Assembly (NCBI GenBank): GCA_030706285.1
Contig: JAUZOU010000059.1
Coordinates: 1-11,414 of the forward strand
DNA from: Bacteroidota bacterium
GTDB taxonomy: Bacteria > Bacteroidota > Bacteroidia > Bacteroidales > UBA1402
Reading direction: 5' to 3'
Length of the DNA: 11,414 nt
A program made the position numbers and the translations under genes. Of the stretch, positions 6,901 through 11,414 are shown piece by piece. Numbering within the stretch: position 1 is the first letter of the stretch; each line of letters starts with the position of its first letter. The notes beneath the pieces were generated by a model, which did not search any database, was not told the DNA's origin, and saw only the letters and a program-made list of their open reading frames with translations.

Positions 6901-7216
6901 TCCTGAGTATGGTATTACCCGGATCGTTTTTTCCATACTTCAAGGCCCTCTTGAAACTCGGCGGATAATAATAGACATAATCTGTACCAAGAAGCTGAAC
7001 CATATCCTGATACAGATATCCAGCCGATTCATCATCATCCTGAACCAAAACAAACGTCTGCTGATAATCCTGAAACAAGGAAGCCAGGCAAAGGGCAGGA
7101 GTAGAGCCTGACAAGCCGCTCAGGAACAGGTTGTTTTCAGATTCGGCCAATAGTTTACCGCCCGCCCTGAGCTGAGGGTGGTTATGATAAAGCCGGAGAA
7201 GCTGTTCAATTTCCAA
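3917..7216 (-). CDS. mfd: Transcription-repair coupling factor Mfd
   Basis: Mfd displaces RNA polymerase stalled at DNA lesions and recruits UvrA for nucleotide excision repair. Numbering from the TTG at 7216 (1099 residues), the product has a UvrB-like N-terminal module (about 1-330), the RNA-polymerase-interacting domain (YGVGRFGG, about 429), and SF2 translocase motifs: Walker A GDVGFGKTE (about 569), DEEQ (about 670), TATPIPRTLQ (about 696), ESGVDIPNA (about 813) and LRGRVGRS (about 840). The DLDIRGAGNMLG motif (about 891) and the C-terminal D7 domain follow. The frame stays open to another TTG at 7252 (1111 residues). The 7216 start is preferred because homologues begin close to an ELQQLYxxHP-like segment, here IEQLLRLYHNHP. 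The gene is divergent from the glycosyltransferase gene and probably reads on toward thrS. Confidence 0.96.
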   Translation of the reverse strand: MEIEQLLRLYHNHPQLRAGGKLLAESENNLFLSGLSGSTPALCLASLFQDYQQTFVLVQDDDESAGYLYQDMVQLLGTDYVYYYPPSFKRALKYGKNDPGNTILRTEALNALHQKRPCIIVTYPEGLVEKVIPLSELDDKTLDLHVGEKTDTAFIVELLHTFGFEQVDYVYEPGQFCVRGSLIDVYSWSNELPYRIDFFGDEVESIRTFDIENQLSKDQIGSIRIIPFTNPDQGEKVPFTHHLKKEAVLCFKDFSFACAKLDQLMEGSPDVEPGALLDIDEFRQSAASFRWIEFGRKAESDKTAILTFHTSPQASFGRNFDFVSQTFHLYKDDGYSLSILSDSAKQFERLRSIFEDRGDDITFDAINKTLNEGFIDHDLKLACFTDHQLFERYHKYNLRSDKARSGKMALTLKEIVQLQFGDYVVHIDYGVGRFGGLFRTEINGHMQEVIKIMYKDNDTLFVSIHNLHRISKYKGKEGVEPHINKLGSSSWNTIKERTKKKVKDIARELILLYAKRREEEGFRYSPDSFLQQELEASFLYEDTPDQVKSTADVKNDMESSRPMDRLICGDVGFGKTEIAVRAAFKAVTDNKQVAVLVPTTVLAFQHYNTFKKRLQDFPCTIDYLSRSRSANDTKRILNELQDGKINILIGTHKLIGKSVKFHDLGLLVIDEEQKFGVGVKEKLRQLKVNVDTLTMTATPIPRTLQFSLMGARDLSTITTPPPNRYPIQTEVNTLNEDLLKEAIEFELGRNGQVFLINNRVQNLPDIEAMVHRCVPGVRTAIAHGQMEGPKLEQIILDFMDYEFDVLICTTIIESGVDIPNANTIIVNNAHMFGLSDLHQLRGRVGRSNRKAFCYLLAPPLSVLTPEARRRLEAIENFADLGSGFNIAMQDLDIRGAGNMLGAEQSGFIADLGFEAYQKILTEAVQELKDEEFADLYKDEQLLNREGTHTYVSDCSVESDMEMMFPDSYVPGSSERMSLYREMDGLETEEEVTAFEKRLIDRFGPIPKVAAELIEVVRLRRIAKSLGMEKVFLKNGQMICYFVNNPLSSFYQSETFDKILKYLQNNMKDNKLREQNGKRSLVVENIENIGKAIAQLKLMQ

Positions 7217-7269
7217 AATCCAGAAGTTTGAACGTAGGTTAAATTGCCGCAAAAGTATAAAATATCTGC

Positions 7270-7277
7270 CAAATCTA
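7270..7277 (-). promoter_or_regulatory. Probable -7 box for mfd
   Basis: On the minus strand TAGATTTG matches TAnnTTTG exactly, with only a partial -33 element (TTTA/GTTT around 7296-7300). Transcription would begin near 7264. A second exact match, TACTTTTG, lies at 7250-7257 and overlaps the upstream TTG codon at 7252. If that box is used, only the start at 7216 would be translated. Confidence 0.45.
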
Positions 7278-7302
7278 TATCCGGTAGTTTCATTTTAAAC
7301 CA

Positions 7303-7310
7303 TATATTTG
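7303..7310 (+). promoter_or_regulatory. Probable -7 box for the GT2-pyrC genes
   Basis: TATATTTG matches TAnnTTTG exactly. Transcription would start near 7316, leaving a short leader of about 20 bases before the ATG at 7335. The upstream in-frame TTG at 7308 is part of this box, which argues against it as a start codon. No clear -33 element is seen. Confidence 0.5.
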
Positions 7311-7334
7311 CAAGAAATTAAACTGAATTATCTC

Positions 7335-8084
7335 ATGACTTCAGATGCCGTTGTTATCATTCCAACCTACAATGAAAAAGAAAACATCGAACTGATCATC
7401 CACGCGGTGTTTGACTTGCCAAAAGCGTTTGATATTCTGATCATAGATGACGGATCACCTGATGGCACTGCGACTATTGTCAAACGGCTTCAGAAAGAAT
7501 TTCCGGATGCCTTATACCTGATAGAGCGTCAAGGAAAGCTAGGTCTGGGAACGGCTTATATTAAAGGTTTTCACTGGGCCATGGACCATTCCTATGATTA
7601 TATAATAGAAATGGATGCTGATTTTTCACATAATCCGAAAGACCTGCTCCGGCTATATGAAGCTTGTGCTGAACACGGTGCCGATCTGGCAATCGGTTCC
7701 AGATATGTCAACAATGTGGTCAATGTGGTGAATTGGCCTATCGGAAGGGTACTGATGTCGTATTTTGCCTCTTCCTATGTCCGTATCATTACCGGGATGA
7801 AAGTGTTCGACACGACAGCCGGTTTTAAATGCTATCGACGTCATGTCCTCGAAACGATCAACTTGGATAAGATACAGTTTAAAGGGTATGCTTTTCAGAT
7901 CGAAATGAAATTTACGGCCTGGAAATGTGGTTTTACCATTCAGGAGATACCGATCGTCTTTGCAAACAGAGAACTGGGTGTTTCTAAAATGAACGGTGGC
8001 ATTTTTAATGAGGCTGTATTTGGGGTCATTAAAATGAAATGCAGAAGTTTTTTCAGAACCTATCCACAAAAAAGCACTACCTGA
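7335..8084 (+). CDS. Polyprenol-phosphate mannose synthase-like GT2
   Basis: The protein is a family 2 glycosyltransferase of the dolichol/polyprenol-phosphate mannosyltransferase (DPM1) type. These enzymes transfer mannose or another sugar from a nucleotide donor to a lipid phosphate on the cytoplasmic face of the membrane. The 249-residue product shows VIIPTYNEKENI (7-18), IDDGSPDGTA (37-46), the metal-binding DAD (D94-D96 in EMDADFSHNP), IGSRY (120-124) and a conserved tail region FANRELGVSKM (209-219). It has no C-terminal membrane or GtrA-like segment, so it is a soluble or peripheral single-domain form. The ATG at 7335 gives the usual N-terminus just before the first beta strand. The stop lies 3 bases before the pyrC start, so the genes are cotranscribed. 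Donor and acceptor sugars cannot be told from the sequence; a role in envelope glycan or protein O-glycosylation is inference. Confidence 0.9.
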   Translation: MTSDAVVIIPTYNEKENIELIIHAVFDLPKAFDILIIDDGSPDGTATIVKRLQKEFPDALYLIERQGKLGLGTAYIKGFHWAMDHSYDYIIEMDADFSHNPKDLLRLYEACAEHGADLAIGSRYVNNVVNVVNWPIGRVLMSYFASSYVRIITGMKVFDTTAGFKCYRRHVLETINLDKIQFKGYAFQIEMKFTAWKCGFTIQEIPIVFANRELGVSKMNGGIFNEAVFGVIKMKCRSFFRTYPQKSTT

Positions 8085-8087
8085 ATC

Positions 8088-9434
8088 ATGTCTATGAAGC
8101 CTTTGCTGATATACAATGCGCTCATCATTAACGAAGGCATTTCCTTCAACGGTTCTGTTTTGATTGAAAACGGATTTATCACTGATGTATTCAGTGAAAA
8201 GATACCAGATTCCGTGCTGAACGCATCAGAGATGGCCGATGCTACAGGTAAATGGTTATTGCCTGGTGCCATAGACGATCATGTTCATTTCCGCGAACCA
8301 GGATTGACACATAAGGCGGATCTGGCATCAGAGTCGATGGCAGCCTTGGCCGGAGGGATAACCTCGTATATGGATATGCCGAACACCATTCCACAGACGA
8401 TCACCATTCAAGCCTGGAAAGAAAAAATGGGGTTGGCCGCTGAAAAATCACTGGCGAATTATGCATTCTATCTGGGTGCCACCAACGGGAACCTCAGCGA
8501 GTTGCTACAGGCCGATTTCAGTCGAATTTGCGGGGTTAAAGTATTCATGGGTTCTTCTACAGGAAACATGCTGGTTGATAACGAAAAGACGCTTGAAGCC
8601 ATTTTTCGGTCTGTTCCAGCCTTGATAGCGATTCATGCTGAATCGGAGAGGATCATTCAACGAAATAAAAGTCGATATATCGAAGAAACAGGTGGCGAAT
8701 TACCCATTGACTATCATCCATTGATCCGCAGTGCAGAAGCTTGCTTCGTGGCTTCAGCCAAAGCGGTGGAATTGGCATCGAATTACAATGCCCGCTTGCA
8801 TTTGTTGCACCTAACTACAGCAAAAGAATTAACCTTGCTTGAGCAAAAGCCCCTTTCAGAAAAAAAAATAACGGCTGAAGCCTGTGTTTTGCATCTTTGG
8901 TTTGATGATCAAAGTTATGCGCTAAAAGGAAATGCCATCAAATGTAATCCGGCTGTTAAGACTGTCGAAGATAAGGAAGCATTAAGGAAGGGGATTGCTT
9001 CGGGATTGATCGATGTCATCGCGACCGATCATGCGCCTCATGCGTGGACTGAAAAGCAGGGAAATTGCCTGACTGCGGCTTCCGGAGCTCCCTCCATCCA
9101 ATTTTCCTTGTTATTGATGCTGGAACTGGCTCGTCAAGGCTGTTTCCCCGTCGAAACGGTCATTGAACGGATGTGCCATGCACCAGCTACATTATTCCAT
9201 ATTGATAAGCGAGGCTATATCCGAAAAGGTTATCATGCAGATCTGGTATTAATTGATCCGGCAGTTTCGTGGACATTGTCACGGGAGCAACTTCTTTCCA
9301 AATGTGCCTGGTCTCCTTTTGAAGGAGAACAATTTCACCACAGCGTTTATCAGACATACCTAAACGGCAGATTGGTTTATGATCATGGAACGATCATCGC
9401 AACACAGGCAGCTGAAGCCTTACGGTTCAACTAA
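8088..9434 (+). CDS. pyrC: Dihydroorotase
   Basis: Dihydroorotase catalyses the third step of de novo pyrimidine synthesis, interconverting carbamoyl-aspartate and dihydroorotate. The 448-residue product is a full-length amidohydrolase. Signature 1, DDHVHFREPG (63-72), supplies metal ligands H65 and H67 and substrate-binding R69. GVKVFMGSSTG has K151 at the bridging-ligand position, H183 lies in AIHAE, H241 in HLLHLTTAKE, and catalytic D314 in signature 2, ATDHAPH. N- and C-terminal strands form the beta-sandwich subdomain. HFREPG and ATDHAPH favour dihydroorotase over allantoinase or hydantoinase. The ATG at 8088 is used; an ATG two codons later (8094) is equally plausible. No other pyr gene is nearby; the gene sits 3 bases after the GT2 gene and 26 bases before the TraB/GumN gene. 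Confidence 0.95.
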   Translation: MSMKPLLIYNALIINEGISFNGSVLIENGFITDVFSEKIPDSVLNASEMADATGKWLLPGAIDDHVHFREPGLTHKADLASESMAALAGGITSYMDMPNTIPQTITIQAWKEKMGLAAEKSLANYAFYLGATNGNLSELLQADFSRICGVKVFMGSSTGNMLVDNEKTLEAIFRSVPALIAIHAESERIIQRNKSRYIEETGGELPIDYHPLIRSAEACFVASAKAVELASNYNARLHLLHLTTAKELTLLEQKPLSEKKITAEACVLHLWFDDQSYALKGNAIKCNPAVKTVEDKEALRKGIASGLIDVIATDHAPHAWTEKQGNCLTAASGAPSIQFSLLLMLELARQGCFPVETVIERMCHAPATLFHIDKRGYIRKGYHADLVLIDPAVSWTLSREQLLSKCAWSPFEGEQFHHSVYQTYLNGRLVYDHGTIIATQAAEALRFN

Positions 9435-9460
9435 TTTGATTTTTTACATACTGAATCCCA

Positions 9461-10327
9461 ATGAACAAACGATGGTTCTTATTGGCCTTGTTCGTCGCTA
9501 TTTTTTCATGGACAACAACGGCCCAGCTTTTATGGAAAATTTCAGGAAATGATTTAACAAGACCAAGCTATTTGTTTGGTACACACCATGCTATATCAAA
9601 AGAGCAGATCAGACAATTTGACAGGTATCTTTCTATTTGCGGGCAAACCAACGCTGTTGTCGGAGAAATTGATCTGGCTGATTCTGCCATACAGCAGAAA
9701 ATCATGCGGGAATCACGAATGACAGGATGCAGTCTGAAGGAATTGATGAGTCCTGGCGATTATGAATTAGTTGACACTGAATTCAAGCAGGTTTTTGGCT
9801 ACGGACTTGATCCATTTGCCAATATTAAACCAATGATGCTGATTTCGATGTACAGTGTCATGTCTTATATGAAAGCCGTCGGTTTAACAGAACAGCCGGT
9901 CTCCCTTGATGAACTTTTCCAAAAGGAAGCACATGAAAAAGGCCTGAAAGTCATTGGCTTGGAAACGGCCGACTATCAGGTGAACTTGTTGTTCAATAGC
10001 ATACCGTTAAAGCGGCAGGCTGATTTATTGGTCGAATGTATTAAGGATAAACAAAAGGATATCGAAAGCAACAGACTGTTGAATGAGGCTTACATTGCCG
10101 GTGACCTGACAAAAGTCGCTTCATTCGAAGAAAACGATGACTGGCTTCCTGAGGAAAGAGAACAATTGATCGACAAACGAAACCTTTTCTGGGCCACTCA
10201 ACTTCCGTCGCTTATGAAAGAAAAATCCTGCTTCATCGCCGTAGGTTGTATGCACCTGGTCGGTGAAACAGGATTGATCAAACAGTTAACCAAGGCTGGC
10301 TATACGGTAAAAGCTGTCACTTTCTGA
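9461..10327 (+). CDS. Exported TraB/GumN-family protein
   Basis: This family contains the Tiki-type putative metalloproteases; bacterial members are mostly uncharacterised. The 288-residue product begins with a signal peptide (basic MNKR, hydrophobic 6-16, probable cleavage after TTTA at residue 21), so it is exported, probably to the periplasm. The family pattern is complete: YLFGTHH (37-43), a GEIDL acidic motif (E69), DELF (150-153), GLET (E168), RN near 240 and the C-terminal AVGCMHLVGETGL (260-272, H265). The paired GxHH and GxxH motifs with acidic residues are the proposed metal-binding set. The GCMH form is slightly unusual, since many homologues have a small residue before the histidine. 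The gene follows pyrC by 26 bases with no terminator between them, so cotranscription is likely. Substrate and role are unknown. Confidence 0.9.
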   Translation: MNKRWFLLALFVAIFSWTTTAQLLWKISGNDLTRPSYLFGTHHAISKEQIRQFDRYLSICGQTNAVVGEIDLADSAIQQKIMRESRMTGCSLKELMSPGDYELVDTEFKQVFGYGLDPFANIKPMMLISMYSVMSYMKAVGLTEQPVSLDELFQKEAHEKGLKVIGLETADYQVNLLFNSIPLKRQADLLVECIKDKQKDIESNRLLNEAYIAGDLTKVASFEENDDWLPEEREQLIDKRNLFWATQLPSLMKEKSCFIAVGCMHLVGETGLIKQLTKAGYTVKAVTF

Positions 10328-10328
10328 T

Positions 10329-11315
10329 TTAATTATATTCAAGGTTTACGACACCGCCGGAGGTATGCAGGCGGACAGTCATGCCTCCGCCATTCATTTT
10401 GCCTGAGACATGTTGTTTGTCAGATGTACCGGTAAAATTCCGAAGCTCGGTATGAACATAGCTACCTGACAAATCCAGATTCAGCCCGAGTTTTGAAGGA
10501 ATGCTCACATTGATATTGCCACCTGAAGTTTCAAGTTCAAGCGGACCGGCAAGCTCATTTATATCGGCCGAAACAGAGCCACCGCTGGTACTGGCTTTCA
10601 CCGAACCAGCCAATTCATCCAGTTTGATATTGCCTCCGGAAGTGCTGACATCGATGGTGCCTGTAACTTTTTCAATATGTATGTTTCCTCCGGATGTCTG
10701 AGCAACCAGTTCTGGTTGAAGTTCAGACGCATGAATATTTCCGCCGGAAGTGGTGACGTTGACGTTCCCTTCAATATGATTGAGCGATATGTTTCCACCT
10801 GACGTAATACCTTCGACAGGGCCTGTCAAATTTGCCAATTCCAGATTGCCTCCACTGGTTCTGACTTGCTGTTTGCCCACAATGCCATCAATTGCGATGT
10901 TTCCTCCGCTGGTCTGCAAGTTTACCGAGGTCTTCGATGGGGTTTTGACCAGAAATCCAACACTCATGTGGTTCTGTTTCATGTGAGTGACAGAGACAGA
11001 AAGAGTGGAATCTGTTTGTTGGATATCAATGTCTGCCAGATTCTTCAACTCCTCCATCGACAAGTTCAGGACTTTGCCATTCTTTCTGACAACAAATGCA
11101 ACCTGGACTGAATCATTATCCCAGCTGGAAGTGCTGATGTTCCCGCCAGCCGTATTCATCGTCAAATGAGCCGGAGAGGATACTCCGTAGGTTTCAATAA
11201 AGGAATATTCCTTGTCGCTTGATGGATAAGAAGAGTTGTCCGTACAGGTTCTGACCATACAGGAGCTTTGTAGCAGAAGACTTGTACATAAAAGAAACGT
11301 CGAAAGTGTTTTCAT
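10329..11315 (-). CDS. Exported DUF4097-like beta-solenoid protein
   Basis: The 328-residue product (from the ATG at 11315) starts MKTLSTFLLCTSLLLQSSC, an export signal ending at C19. The cysteine suggests a lipoprotein, but Q at -3 makes the lipobox imperfect. The mature part is a run of TSGGNI-type repeats: seven successive rungs begin at residues 135, 153, 171, 189, 207, 225 and 243 (18-residue period, the last being 20), with an eighth from 263 and a final TSGG near 318. This is the pattern of DUF4097 putative adhesin-like proteins, expected to form a right-handed beta-helix at the cell surface or in the periplasm. Function and ligand are unknown. An ATG at 11324 would add three residues. 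Many homologues lie next to ECF sigma/anti-sigma genes, which would be outside this window. About 100 bases upstream (11316-11414) show no gene and no clear TAnnTTTG box. Confidence 0.85.
   Translation of the reverse strand: MKTLSTFLLCTSLLLQSSCMVRTCTDNSSYPSSDKEYSFIETYGVSSPAHLTMNTAGGNISTSSWDNDSVQVAFVVRKNGKVLNLSMEELKNLADIDIQQTDSTLSVSVTHMKQNHMSVGFLVKTPSKTSVNLQTSGGNIAIDGIVGKQQVRTSGGNLELANLTGPVEGITSGGNISLNHIEGNVNVTTSGGNIHASELQPELVAQTSGGNIHIEKVTGTIDVSTSGGNIKLDELAGSVKASTSGGSVSADINELAGPLELETSGGNINVSIPSKLGLNLDLSGSYVHTELRNFTGTSDKQHVSGKMNGGGMTVRLHTSGGVVNLEYN
10530..10913 (-). repeat. Seven tandem ~54-bp coding repeats
   Basis: This stretch encodes the seven uninterrupted solenoid rungs: six units of 54 bases and one of 60, each starting with a Thr-Ser-Gly-Gly codon block. 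On the plus strand the block recurs as variants of CCTCCGGAAGT or CCACCTGAAGT. The units are clearly diverged at DNA level outside the TSGGN codons, so the array is old and constrained by protein structure, unlike a recent duplication. Confidence 0.85.
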
Positions 11316-11414
11316 AATGTGCATGTAGTTGATTAATGACTAAAAAAATCCGGAATGGAGAAAACGAAACAGGTCAATCGGATAAACTGACTATCCTGGA
11401 TCCGTCAATTTATA

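Noticed and set aside
7308..7334. Upstream TTG start for the glycosyltransferase
   Set aside because: The TTG is part of the TATATTTG promoter box, and the added residues do not resemble the family N-terminus. The ATG at 7335 fits better.
10501..10986. Plus-strand frames with repeated PPEV-type residues
   Set aside because: They are the complement of the TSGGN repeat codons of the solenoid gene, so their periodicity is inherited from the opposite strand.

Overview
The window reads as a chromosomal segment of a Bacteroidota bacterium, most likely order Bacteroidales. The L20, L35, IF-3, ThrRS and Mfd proteins have Bacteroidetes-type sequences. Several intergenic spaces carry the phylum's TAnnTTTG -7 promoter box instead of an E. 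coli-like -10 box, and gene starts lack clear Shine-Dalgarno sequences. Base composition is moderate, and there is no sign of phage, plasmid or insertion-sequence genes. The genus cannot be fixed from the sequence alone.

Layout. Positions 1-110 hold a palindromic intergenic repeat, followed by about 120 bases with no gene. Positions ~262-533 hold a complete small-RNA transcription unit on the minus strand: promoter, ~237-nt RNA with paired ends, and intrinsic terminator. It lies just downstream of the rplT terminator. Positions 608-7216 are five minus-strand genes in transcription order mfd, thrS, infC, rpmI, rplT. At ~7217-7334 there is a divergent promoter region. Positions 7335-10327 are three plus-strand genes: a GT2 polyprenol-phosphate mannosyltransferase-like enzyme, dihydroorotase, and a secreted TraB/GumN-family protein. 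Positions 10329-11315 are a minus-strand exported beta-solenoid (DUF4097-like) protein that converges on the TraB/GumN gene with one base between the stop codons. The last ~100 bases hold only the upstream region of that gene.

How the parts work together. The minus-strand block is an information-processing cluster: transcription-repair coupling (Mfd), threonyl-tRNA charging (ThrS), translation initiation (IF-3) and two 50S proteins (L35, L20). infC and rpmI overlap by 20 bases, so they are almost certainly co-translated. The RNA after rplT has the location, promoter type, length and closed-rod shape I associate with the Bacteroidales-1 candidate RNA, and its architecture resembles 6S RNA. A 6S-like RNA would fit a growth-control role beside ribosomal genes, but that function is inference. 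The plus-strand block pairs a cell-envelope glycosyltransferase with a pyrimidine enzyme (3-base gap), then an exported protein of unknown substrate.

The most noteworthy item is the structured RNA at ~262-498. No unknown multi-gene defence or mobile system was found; the protein-coding content is mostly ordinary core genome.
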